NCBI GenBank assembly: GCA_028571685.1
Contig: CM053144.1
Span: forward strand, 94,332,171 to 94,396,170
Direction: 5' to 3'
Length of the DNA: 64,000 bases
Source of the DNA: Heterohyrax brucei
Taxonomy: Eukaryota > Chordata > Mammalia > Hyracoidea > Procaviidae
The notes under the pieces were generated by a model. The model had not been told where the DNA came from, did not search any database, and worked only from the letters and a program-made list of their open reading frames with translations. Shown here piece after piece: positions 1 to 10,030 of the stretch. Position numbers and translations under genes: made by a program. The first letter of the stretch is position 1, and each line of letters begins with the position of its first letter.

Positions 1-95
1 ACTTCAATACCTATAATCCAAGCTGGGTAAATAAAAGTTTTGTAGCTGTCTGATACTTAAGCAAGAGTAGTCAAGATCAAAACTGTGTTACCACC

Positions 96-835
96 ATCGT
101 TAATCTTCTATTGCTGCTGTCACAAATTACAGTAAATTTAGTGACTTAAAAGAATACACATTTATTGTCTTATAGTTCTGTAGACCTGAAGTATGACAAG
201 AGTCTCACTGAGCTAAAATATAGGTGTGTGTCTGCTGCATTCCTTTCTGGACGTTCTGGGTTAAAATTTATTTCCTTGCCTTATCTGGCTTCTAGAGATC
301 ACCTGCGTTCTTTGACTCATGGCTCCCTTCCTCAGTTTTCAAGGATGCAACATTGCATCCTTGACCCCTCTTTCATCCCCAAATTGTTCTGAGCACAGCT
401 ATGTAAGACTATCTGCTTTTAAAGATTTATTTAGTAGATTTGGCTCAGAGGATTGTCCAAGATGAGGATTGTCCAAGATAATCTGTCCATCTCAAAGTTC
501 TTAACCCTAATCATATTTGCAAATACCCTTTGCAATGTAACCTTACACTATATATGCACAGTCGTGGGCATCAGATGCCTTAAAAACTAAAACCCAAACC
601 AAACTCATTGCCATCAAGTTGGTTTCAACTCATAGTGACACTACAGGACAGAGTAGAAGTGTCCCGTAAGGTCTCCAAGACTGTGATCTTTTGGGAAGAA
701 GACTGCCACATTTTTCTCCTTTAGAGGGGCTGGTGGATCCAAATGCCAGCTTTTGGTTAACAGCAGAGTGTTTAACTGTTGCACTGTGAGACATCCTTAG
801 TGGTAATTATTCTGCCTACCTCACCATCTAACTGA
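96..835 (-). mobile_element. MLT1-like MaLR LTR, split by an AfroSINE
   Basis: Read on the plus strand this matches the antisense form of a MaLR/MLT1 LTR. Landmarks in order are GTGACTTAAAAGAATACACA near 142, the TTCTGTAGACCTGAAGT block near 175, CTTTCTGGACGTTCTGG near 243 and CATATTTGCAAATACCC near 512. The terminal ATTATTCTGCCTACC near 806 is separated from the rest by a SINE. The 75-codon ORF inside it is accidental. The LTR is older than the SINE it carries. The family-level call rests on recognised motifs; the exact subfamily is uncertain. Confidence 0.7.
580..798 (-). mobile_element. AfroSINE, long variant
   Basis: Reverse-oriented AfroSINE. The tail complement (AACCCAAACCAAACTCATTGCC) comes first, then ACTCATAGTGACACTACAGGACAG and finally the tRNA-like head complement. 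It carries the extra middle block (GATCTTTTGGGAAGAAGACTGCC) seen in longer AfroSINEs. Its insertion in the MLT1-like LTR shows it is the younger of the two. Confidence 0.85.
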
Positions 836-1630
836 GTTTTTTATTTAGCTCCCTTGTGGCCAGCTGGTGGTTTCTCAAATGCAGAGAACCATGAACTGTT
901 CAGCCTCTTAATACTGAGATTCTGAGCTGGTAGGTATAGATAACTGAGTGGAGATCAAACCTGTTCAGATTCCTCTGAAAAGCTTTTTAAAGCTGTAGCT
1001 ACATTGTTTTGAACTAAACCTAGACTTCCATAATATGAAACCTCTGTCCCATTATCTCTTCTCCCATTATCCCGTAAAATACTGTTTTCATGAGCCACCA
1101 CTACTGATGGATTTGAGAACGTTCATTTGTTTTGTGGATAGGAGGGAAAAAGAAGAATGAGAATCACCACCCTACTTCCTCACTATTAACTTGGCTTAAT
1201 TTAGACAGAACAAAGGAAATCTAATCTAAAAACTTGCTTGCTACAGTTCAGTATTTCAAAATATTCTAATTAAATATTTTTAAAAGTTGAAGGTTGTATG
1301 AATATGTACTAATGTTTCTTTGCTTTGTTTAGCCTCCTCAGATAAGTAAATACCCTTTCTTAATGTTTTGACCAGTTGCTTTTAAGTCTTTCTCTGAAGT
1401 GAAGCAGGACAAAGCTGGTCATTTCACAGATACTTGGGCTAGTGAAGTAATGGGAAAGTTTTCTGAAAATTTCCTGTTTTTAACACATGGTAAAAACTCC
1501 AGAAGCACTTGGACAGATGATGCATTTGTTGACTTAGAAATAAAGCTGAAGAAAAAACTGCTTACAATTTTTAAAACTGTTACTATATCTATCATTGCAC
1601 ATGATTATTTTTTTAAACTGGAAGAAAGTA
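836..1630. other. Unassigned sequence
   Basis: About 800 bases with no repeat family or gene I can recognise. An 85-codon ATG ORF (1399-1656) runs into the neighbouring AfroSINE tail and shows no domain or splice context, so it is not called as a gene. Confidence 0.5.
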
Positions 1631-1781
1631 CTCACTGCCTCGAGTCCGACTCGTAGCAACCCTAGAGGTCAGAAAAGAACTGCTCCATAGAGTTTCCAAG
1701 GAATACCTGGCGGATTTGAACTGCTAATCTTTTGGTTAGCAAGATGTAGCATTTAACCCACTATGCCACTAGAGTTTCCTG
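1631..1781 (-). mobile_element. AfroSINE
   Basis: Reverse AfroSINE: CACTGCCTCGAGTCCGACTCG at the tail side, then CATAGAGTTTCCAAGGAA, TTTTGGTTAGCA and the head complement ending CCACTAGAGTTTCCT. Nearly full length. Confidence 0.9.
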
Positions 1782-2224
1782 GAAAAAAAGTACTTCTAAT
1801 AAAAAAGCTCCCCATGTCTTTAAGAACTCCTCATTTTGATATAACTTAAGCTAGACAATGTCAGGTGCAAATGTGTTTACAAAAAATTCTCTCTCGTAGA
1901 CTTTCAGAGGAGAAAGATATCATTTTGATGAAGAAGCAAGTAACTTAACATTTATGAAATTAGCTCATTCAGCTTTGAACTTTTTAAAACTAAAATTTAT
2001 TGGGATAGCATTCTTGGTCAGTACTGTCAATGAAGGAATAAATTTTGCAATAGTAATGTCGTGTCACGAAGCTGTAGGAAGCCTTCAGGAAATGTTTGAG
2101 GAATGAATGCATAAGTGCGTGAGTACAGTGTCGCATCTGAGTCCGGGTCAAGCCTGAGGTTCAGGAATTAAGGTCCAGGAATTTTGTTCTGTCATTTGTT
2201 TCTCTGCTAGTGTAACTTCTTTTT
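1782..2224. other. Unassigned sequence
   Basis: No recognisable gene or repeat. Base composition is moderately AT-rich and unremarkable. Confidence 0.4.
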
Positions 2225-2790
2225 GCAACTTCTGTGCTCTTTTTCCCCCCATTTTATTGTACTTTAAATGAAAGTTTAATTTGCCACATAAAACCCTGTA
2301 CACACACCTCCATGCAACTCTAGCTGCTCTCCCCACTCTGTGACAGCACACTCTTCCTTTCTACCCTGTACTTTCAGCATTCATTCAACCAGCTCGGGTT
2401 CACCCTCCCATCTGGCCTCTAGACAGGAGCTGCTCTGACAGCCTCATATATATATTTAAGCCAAGAAGCACACACATCACCAGCATCACTCTGAGTCTTA
2501 CAGTCCAGTCCAAACTTGTCTGGAGGATTGACTTCAGTACTGGTTTCAGCTCTGGGCTAGCAGTAAGACCAGCGGCCAGGTCCTCAGGGACCCTCCAGGA
2601 TGTTAGACTGTTAAGTGTAGTCTTTTAATTGAGTTCTAGGCCTACACCCCTGTTTTTCCTGCTACGTCAGGGACTCTACATTTTGTTCCTCATCAGGGCA
2701 GTCATTGGTGGTGGGTGGATACCATCTAACTCTTCTGGTCTCTGTTGATAAAAATCAAGTGATTCTTTCATTTTATTTATTTGGTTGACA
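2225..2790 (-). mobile_element. Old L1: 3' UTR joined to an RT-region scrap
   Basis: Positions 2225-2741 match the antisense 3' UTR seen in other old L1 copies here (compare 26164-26455 and 33863-34260): GCTTTAAATGAAAGTTTAA-type start, AAGCCAAGAAGCACAC, then CATCAGGGCAGTCATTGGTGG. Near 2742 it switches to GTTGATAAAAATCAAGTGATTC, which belongs to the reverse transcriptase part of ORF2 (compare 54690). This L1 has therefore lost most of its ORF2 3' half. It continues beyond the nested insertions at 10177. Confidence 0.75.
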
Positions 2791-2795
2791 GAAAC

Positions 2796-2813
2796 CCTGG
2801 TAGCATAGTTTTT
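2796..2813. repeat. Target-site duplication of the full-length L1, left copy
   Basis: CCTGGTAGCATAGTTTTT, identical to 10013-10030. It is AfroSINE sequence, so the duplication is independent proof of where the L1 begins and ends. Confidence 0.95.
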
Positions 2814-3814
2814 TTTTAAATTTATTTAATATAACTGAGTAAAAATGTACATTCACATGTAAATTTACATGCCCCCCTATATGCAGCTTCCACTGCTCTC
2901 CCTGTCCGGTAACTGCACACTATTCCTCTCTGCTCCATACATGTCTCATCCTCCGAACAGTCTCCTTTCCCCTCCTCTCCGTCCACTCCCCTTCCTTCAG
3001 CCAGAGGTCAGCAAGATGATATCATATAGATGTATAGAACCATAAAGTGCTTCCAACATATGGTTACTCTGCATTGCCAAGTCCATTCCATTCTTGTCCA
3101 AAGAGTGGACCTTTGTTATAATTTATGGGAACGGGCAGCATCAGGGCCGGGGGCCATGCTCTCAGAGGAAACCCAAAACCGCTGGACCATCAATTGAGGT
3201 CTTTTAGTGGAGATCTCATGATGCACCCCTTTTTATTCTTGTGTTGCCAGTGAGGCTCCTCTCTGTGAGCTCCATCATGGCTATCATTGGTGGTGGCCGG
3301 GCACCATCTGCTTCTTCCGGTCCCAGGTCGATGTAGGCACCCACTCTTGTGGGTCTCTTTGTCTTCTCGGTTGTCTTTACCGCATGCCATTTTGGCCCTC
3401 AGTGAGCATCCGTTCCTGCTGAGTTGGGAACATTTTCTGTGTCCTCAGATGGCAGCTTGGCAGCTTTTAAGACCCCAGACGCCACTCACCAATGTGGGGT
3501 GCAGAGAGCTCTCTTAGCAAAACGCTAGTTGTACCAATTGGCCTGGAATTCACCAAAGAGCATGGTCCCTCGCCCCCCGCCCCAGCTTCTCTATCCTTGC
3601 AGTATTGAGTTAAGATGGAAGGAGTACTCAAGGTATGCTGAAGTCCACTTAATGTTGTTCTTGTTCCTAATGTGTGCTGTCACCGCTTTCTCCCAACTAG
3701 ATTTCTAGTAACTACCTAAACTAAACCCTCCCTCTCTTGCCCTCCCTCCCTCCCTCCCCTCCCTTACAGCGTCAAAGAGTCTTTTCTTCTATACACAAGT
3801 CTGTTTTTGAGATC
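2814..3814 (-). other. L1 3' UTR and A-rich tail
   Basis: About 1 kb between the ORF2 stop and the tail. It contains a polypyrimidine-rich tract (CCCTCCCTCCCTCCC near 3742), i.e. a G-rich run on the element's sense strand, as is common in mammalian L1 3' UTRs. Small ORFs on either strand here (for example 3190-3390 and 3287-3517) are accidental; the same reading frames recur in the L1 copy at 41583-41910. Confidence 0.85.
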
Positions 3815-6800
3815 TTATCGTAGAGGTCTCATACAGTATTTGTCCTTTTGTCGCTGACTACTCTCACTCAACATAATGTCTTCCAGTTGAAACCAGGTTA
3901 GGAGATGTTTCCTGGAATCATCGTTATTCTTTATCATTGCGTAGTGCTCCATTGAGTATATGTACCACAGTTTACCTATCCATTCTTCTATTGTTGGGCA
4001 TCTAGGTTGATTCCACCTTTTTGCTATTGTGGACTGTGCCACGATAAACATTCTGGTGCATGTGTCCGTTGGTGTGAAAGGCCTTGAATCTGTAGGATAT
4101 ATTCCAAGTAGTGGAATTACTGGGTCAAATGGTATATCAATATCCATTTTTTTAAGGAAGCGCCAGATTGCCTTCCAAAGAGGCTGGACCATTTTGCAAC
4201 CCCACCAACAGTGTAGGAGGGTTCCACTTTCTCCACAGCCTCTCCAGCATTTGTTGTTTTGTGTTTTCTGGATCATGGCCAGTCTTGTTGGGGTGAGATG
4301 GTATCTCATTGTTGTCTTGATTTGAATTTCTTTAATAGCTAAAGATCGTGAACATGTCCGCATGTGTTTTTTGGCTGCCTGGATCTCCTCTTTAGTGAAG
4401 TATCTGTCCATCTCCTTTGCCCATCGCTTTATTGGATGGTTTATCTTCTTCTTATTGATATTTTGTAGTATCTTATAGATTATGGAGATCAGGCGTCGAT
4501 CTGACATAGAGTTGCCAAATATTTTTTCCCACTCTGTGGGTGTTCTTTTAATTCTATTAATAAAGTCTTTGGATGAGCAAAAGTATTTGATTCTTAATAG
4601 TTCCCATTTATCTACTTTCTCTCCTATTGATTGAGATTTCTTTGACAGATTTTGGAGTCTGTCCTCATTGTGTATTAAAACTTCGATTGTTGTTCCTACC
4701 TTTTCTTGGATGAGCTTTATCGTTTTAGGTTTGATATGTAGGTCTTTTATCCAGTTGGAGTTGGTTTTTGTATAAGGTGTAAGATATGGATCTTGATTCA
4801 GTTTATTGCAGATGGATAACCAATTTTGCCAGCAACATTTGTTGAAGATGCTGTTTTTACCCCAGTTTAATGTCTTAGGGCCTTTGTCGAATATCAACTG
4901 TTTATAGGCAGATGGTGTCATCTCTGGGGTCTCAGTTCTGTTCCATTGATCAATCTGTCTGTTCTTGTACCAGTACCAGGCTGTTTTGACCACTGTGGCA
5001 GTGTAATATGTTCTAAGGTCGGGTAATGAGAGGCCTCCCAGTGTGTTCTTCTTCTTTAGTAGTACCTTACTTATCCGGGGCTTCTTCCCTTTCCAAACAA
5101 AATTGGTGATTTGTTTCTCCATCTCATTAAAAAATGATGCTGGAACTTGTATTGGGATTGCATTATATAAATAAATTGCTTTGGGTAAAATAGACATTTT
5201 CACAATGTTAAGTCTTCCTATCCATGAGCAGGGTAGGTTTTTCCATTTATCTAAGTCTCTCTTAGTTTCTTGTAGTAAGGGCTTGTAGTTCTCTTTGTAA
5301 AGGTCTGTTGTTTCTCTAGTTAGATTAATTCCTAGGTACTTTATCTTCTTAGGGGCTATCACAAATGGTATAGATTTGATAATTTCCTCCTTAACAGTCT
5401 CGTTGTTGGTATAAAGGAATCCTACTGATTTACTTATGTTTATCTTGTATCCTGAGACTTTGCTGAACTCTGCTATCAGTTTGAGTAACTTACTTATAGA
5501 TTCCTTGGGGTTCTCTGCATATACAATCATATCATCTGTGAACAGGGAGATTTTAACTTCCTCTTTGCCAATGTAGATGCCCTTTATTTGTTCGTCTTGT
5601 CTAATTGCTCTGACTAGAACTTCTAGCACAATGTTGAATAGGAGAGGTGACAGTGGGCATCCTTGTCTAGTTCCTGATCTCAGGGGAAAGTCTTTCAGTC
5701 TCTCTCTATTCAGGATGATGTGGGCAATTGGCTTTGTATAAATGGCCCTTATTGTGTTCAGGAATTTGCCGTCTATGCCCATTTTGCTAAGAGTTTTTAG
5801 CATGAATGGGTGTTGGACTTTATCAAATGCCTTTTCGGCATCAATGGACAAAATCAGGTGATCTTTGTCTTTTGTGTTATTTATGTGGTTAATCACATTA
5901 ATTGTTTTCCTAATGTTGAACCAGCCTTGCATCCCTGGTATGAATCCCACTTGGTCATGATGGATTATTTTCTTCATATGTTGTTGTATTCTGTTGGCAA
6001 GAATTTTGTTGAAGATTTTTGCATCTAAGTTCATGAGTGATATCGGTCTGTAGTTCTCTGTCTTTGTTGGATCTTTCCCGGGCTTAGGTATCAGGGTTAT
6101 GCTGGCTTCATAGAATGAGTTTGGGAGTACTTCATCTCTTTCTATACTGTGAAATAGTTTCAGTAGTATTGGGGATAACTCTTCTCTAAATGCTTGGTAG
6201 AATTCTGCCGTGAAGCCATCTGGGCCCGGACTTTTTTTGGTTGGCAGTGTTTTGATGACCTTTTCAATCTCTTCCTTTGTGATGGGTTTATTAAGTTGTT
6301 CTGCTTCACGTTGTGATCATTTGGGTAGGTGGTATGAGTCAAGGAATTGGTCCATTTCCCCTAGATTTTCAAATTTGTTAGAGTACAGTCTTTCATAGTA
6401 TTCTGTTATGATGTTTTTGATTTCTGTTGCATCTGTGGTGACAACTCCCTTCTCATTTCTAATTTGGGTTATTTGTTTCCTTTCCTGCTTTTCTTTAGTA
6501 AGTTTAGCCAGTGGTTTATCAATTTTGTTGATCGTTTCAAAAAAACAGCTTTTGGTCTTTTCAATTTTTTCAATTGTTTTTCTATTCTCTAATTCATTTA
6601 GCTCTGCTCTAATCTTTATGATCTCCTTTCTTCCGGTGCCCGAGGGGTTCCTCTGTTGTTCTCTTTCTACTTGTTCAAACTGTAGAGTTAGTTCCTTGAT
6701 TTGGTTTCTTTCTTCCTTCCCGATGTGTGCATTTATGGAGATAAACAGACCTCTGAGCACTGCTTTGGCTGTATCGCATAGCTTCTGGTAGGAAGTGTTT

Positions 6801-7630
6801 TCGTTCTCATTGGAATCCATGAATTTCTTTAATTGATCCCTGATTTCCTCTATAACCCATGTTTTTTTGAGCAAGATGTTGTTCAGTTTCCAAGAGTTCC
6901 ACTTTCTATCTCTGTTTTTTCTGCTATTGATTTCAACTTTGATGGCTTTATGATCTGAGAAGATGCTTTGCAATAATTCAATGGTATGGATTTTGTTGAG
7001 CATTGCATTATGGCCTATCACGTGGTCAATTCTGGAGAATGTTCCATGTGCACTGGAGAAGAAGGTGTAGTTGTCTGCTGATGGGTGGAAAGTTCTGTAT
7101 ATATCAATGAGGTTTAGTTGGTTAATTGTGTCAATGAGGTCTTCTGTATCTTTACTGAGCTTTTTTCTAGATGATCTGTCTCGTAATGAGAGTGGAGTGT
7201 TAAAGTCTCCCACTATTATTGTGGAGTCATCTAACTGTCTTTTGAGCATAGTCAGTGTTTCTTCGACATATTTAGGTGCTCTGACATTAGGTGCATAAAT
7301 GTTTAATATAGTTAAGTCTTGCTTGTGTACTGAACCTTTCAGCAGTAAATAGTGTCCATCTTTGTCCACGATGGTGGATTTGACATTAAAGTTGATTTTG
7401 TCTGAGATTAGAATTGCTACCCCTGCTCTTCTTTGTTCATTGGTAGCTTGATATATATTCTTCCAACCTTTAATTTTCAGTTTGTTCCTGTCTTTAGGTC
7501 TCAAGTGAGTTTCTTGTAGACAACATATGGATGGGTCGTGTCTTTTGATCCACGATGACACTCGGTGTCTCTTTACTGGAGCATTCAGTCCATTCACATT
7601 CAATGTAATTATTGATAGGTATGTGTTCAC
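3815..7630 (-). pseudogene. L1 ORF2 (endonuclease-reverse transcriptase), one premature stop
   Basis: The frame spans 1,272 codons from ATG at 7630 to the stop at 3815, matching the usual ORF2p length of about 1,275. It is interrupted only by TGA at 6319-6317 (codon 438). The N-terminal apurinic endonuclease carries N11, E40 (LQETH), D142/N144 (GDFN), D202/H203 (RIDH) and D226/H227 (SDH). The reverse transcriptase has DAEKAFDKV and, at codons 697-700, FTDD in place of the usual L1 FADD; both catalytic aspartates are kept. Near codons 1126-1145 is the C-terminal CX3CX7HX4C knuckle (CWRGC...H...C). ORF2p nicks target DNA and copies the L1 RNA onto it. The stop lies between the endonuclease and RT domains, so this copy should make only an endonuclease-containing fragment. 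Treated as a pseudogene for that reason. Confidence 0.95.
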
Positions 7631-8126
7631 TGCTGCTATTGTGATATGTTTATTTTTATGTTGATGTTTTCTCTGTTGTTCTTATTAGTCTGTTCTGAGA
7701 CATTCTTTTTTGTGACTTGATTTTTCACCTTTTTCAGAGCTGGTTTTATAGTTGTTGAGACTCGTGCGTTAGATTTCTTGAAATGGTATGATACATCTTT
7801 GTTGTGCTTTACAGCTGCCCCTATGAACCCCCTTAATAAACTATTTATAAACCCAATTTTAATTACTACCAGTCTGGTCATCTTCCTCTCCATCTGGAAG
7901 GACTATAACGACTGTAGTACATCCCTCTTTTATTATGATGACACCATAGTTTTCATGATGATCACTGGATTGCTTCTTTCCAAATCAAAGCTGTGATTTA
8001 CTTTGGAGCCTTCCCTAAATGAGTATTGAGTAGTGTGTCGTTCTAAAATATAAAGTTAGTGGTTTCGTTCTTCTAAGCCAAAGCCAAGAACTTCTTTCAG
8101 TATTTCTTGTAGTTTGGGTTTGGTTT

Positions 8127-9014
8127 TTACAAAATCTCTGAGTTTCTGTTTATCTGGAAAGTCTTAATTTCATTTTCATGTTTGAAAGACAGTTTTGCAG
8201 GATATATAATTCTTGGTTGGAAGTTCTTCTCCTTCAAGACTTTGAATGTGTCGTGCCACTGTCTCCGTGCCAGCATGGTTTCTGCTGACAAATCTGGCGA
8301 GAGCCTACAGGGTTTCCCTCTGAATGTTAGCTTTGCCTTGAGTCTTGCTGCCTTTAAGAGTTGCTGCTTATGTTTCATTTTGTTAAGCTTGATTATAATA
8401 TGTCTTGGAGTCTTTCTTTTGAGATCTATATTGGGTGGCGTACGATATGCATCTGAGATTTCTATATTCTCTTCCTTCATGATTTCTGGGAAGTTTTCTT
8501 TCAGCAGCTCAGCAACAATACTCTCTGTGTTCTCAGATGTCTCACCCTGTTCAGGGACTCCAATTAATCGAAGGTTGTTCCTCTTAATAGAGTCCCACAT
8601 GCTTCTTAATGTTTCTTCATTTTTCTTGTTTCTTTTTTCTGATTTCTGCTCATAGACACTGGCATCAGTAGCTCTGTCTTCCAAGTCAGAAATTCTTTTT
8701 TCCATTTGTTCCATTCTGTTTTCTTGGCTTTGCATGGAAGCTTCTTTGTCTTTGATTTTCTTCTTGATCTGCTGGATTTCAGAGTACTGGTGTTCCATCA
8801 GATCGAACAACTTGCTTAATTTTTCATTCTGTTCTGCTGCATTTTGTATAAGGTCTAGAAGGGCCCTGTATATAATCAATTTGTATTCACTTCCTGATGC
8901 TTTCATAAAAGTTTCTTCATCTGGAAAACTCCTTGGTTGCTTTGTTTGGGAGCCTTCTGAAGCCATGAGTGATTGCTTGTATGCCACAATTGTCTGTTGC
9001 TTTTTGGGTCCCAT
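8127..9014 (-). pseudogene. L1 ORF1 (RNA-binding chaperone), frameshifted C-terminus
   Basis: A 295-codon frame starting MGPKKQQTIVAYKQ. An N-terminal basic/polar segment is followed by a heptad-rich coiled coil at about residues 50-125 (EQNEKLSKLFDLMEHQY and onward). The RRM-like core holds NNLRLIGVPE, and the C-terminal domain holds PRHIIIKLNKMKHK and ARRQWHDTFKVLKEKNFQPR. ORF1p trimers coat L1 RNA in the ribonucleoprotein. The last dozen or so residues (FQINRNSEIL) are out of register: near 8153-8160 the DNA is one base shorter than the matching stretch of the older copy at 12455-12470. This removes the normal terminal residues. Start chosen at the only upstream ATG that gives the family N-terminus. 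Confidence 0.9.
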
Positions 9015-10012
9015 GTGAGTATATAGAGGCTGGAAGAGGTACTGTGAGGATGGATTGCAAATGTTTCTCTAGGCTGTCTTCAAATGTAAAGCAAAAGGTA
9101 TCTGACCATTTCACAAGTCAGTTAGGTTTTCAGGTGTAGAGGTCCCTCTTCCCATCTGACAAAGTAAGCGCCACTGTATCCAACCCCAGATGATAACAAA
9201 CTAGTTCAGAATACAGCACTGCTAGTGCCCTGGTGGCCTCTGCTGACAGGGCCTAGCCTTATCCAACACTGCGTTGAGTACTGGTTTTGTGATAGAAAAG
9301 CACTCTCTTGTGGGCAGGCTCTGGCTCCCAAGCTAAGAATTAGGTCCAGCTGCGGCCACCGTACCCAAGATGGCGTCCTCCACACAGGCAGCAGACAGGG
9401 GGGCTAAAGATGCCCAGAGGCAGCGATTCCTCTGCTTCTGTTGCAGGGCCCCCAACGTAGGCAGCACTGTGTAAAATCACCACTTTTCTGTCGGAGAAGC
9501 GCTGTCCCATTTGCAGGCGCTGGCTCCCAGGCTAAGAACGAGGTCCCACTAAAATCTCGGTACCAACATGGCGTCCCGCACACTGACTGTGGAGCTCCAC
9601 ACAAACCCCGCTGAGGGAGCCACAAAACGAAAGACTCAAAGTGTCTAGATTAACAGAGTCCCAAGCCTGGCTCTCAGAATATGGGAATTTCGCCTGCCCA
9701 TCCCCCCAGCAGCGTGTCTGAGTCCAGCCGCTGGGCAAGGCCCAGCTCCTCCCGCCAACCGAGACCGAGGAAAAAAAAAGTCAAAATGGTGCGTTTACCT
9801 TCCGTCCGTGAGAGCCAGGGCTAGCCAGGAGCGGGAGTCAGCGAAAGAGAGGAGGTTTTCGCTGAATGATATAAAGTCCCAATTAACAGCTCTGTGCCGT
9901 GTCCTGAGGCTGATTAGGTGCTCAGAATGCTCTGCTTGATTGTCAATTCAGGTCTTGGTTTCCAGAGGGATAGAAAGAGACGTGTCCTTAGTCCGCCTTC
10001 TTGACTCTGCCT
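9015..10012 (-). promoter_or_regulatory. L1 5' UTR / internal promoter with two degenerate monomers
   Basis: GC-rich 1-kb leader. Two blocks about 201 bases apart (around 9210-9400 and 9410-9600) share the landmarks CTGGCTCCCA(A/G)GCTAAGAA and a (G/C)CAAGATGGCGTCC or CAACATGGCGTCC block. The complement of AAGATGGC resembles a YY1-type site, known from the human L1 promoter. Promoter function is inferred from position and family knowledge, not shown by the sequence alone. Confidence 0.75.
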
Positions 10013-10030
10013 CCTGGTAGCATAGTTTTT
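10013..10030. repeat. Target-site duplication of the full-length L1, right copy
   Basis: CCTGGTAGCATAGTTTTT, identical to 2796-2813. The L1 5' terminus abuts it directly. Confidence 0.95.

Larger units (their letters stand above)
2814..10012 (-). mobile_element. Full-length young L1 retrotransposon, 7.2 kb
   Basis: On the minus strand, in order: 5' terminus (GAGGCAGAGTCAAGAAGGCG) at 10012, GC-rich 5' UTR, ORF1, a short inter-ORF gap, ORF2, 3' UTR and a short A-rich tail at 2814. An exact 18-bp target-site duplication flanks it, and both ends are those expected of a complete insertion by target-primed reverse transcription. The same subfamily is seen at 41193-43248 and 44505-44781, with only scattered differences in the 3' region. 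Both ORFs are nearly open but each carries one disabling change, so it is probably inactive as it stands. Confidence 0.95.

Noticed and set aside
1399..1656. 85-codon ORF as a possible small gene
   Set aside because: Runs into an AfroSINE tail, lacks domain, splice or composition support, and is within the length expected by chance.
3287..3517. ORFs on both strands of the L1 3' UTR (also 41583-41910)
   Set aside because: The recurrence is explained by L1 copies carrying the same noncoding sequence; they lie outside ORF1 and ORF2.
6408..6791. 127-codon plus-strand ORF, and similar antisense ORFs at 4029, 7071, 8182 and 8734
   Set aside because: Exact shadows of L1 ORF1/ORF2 on the opposite strand.
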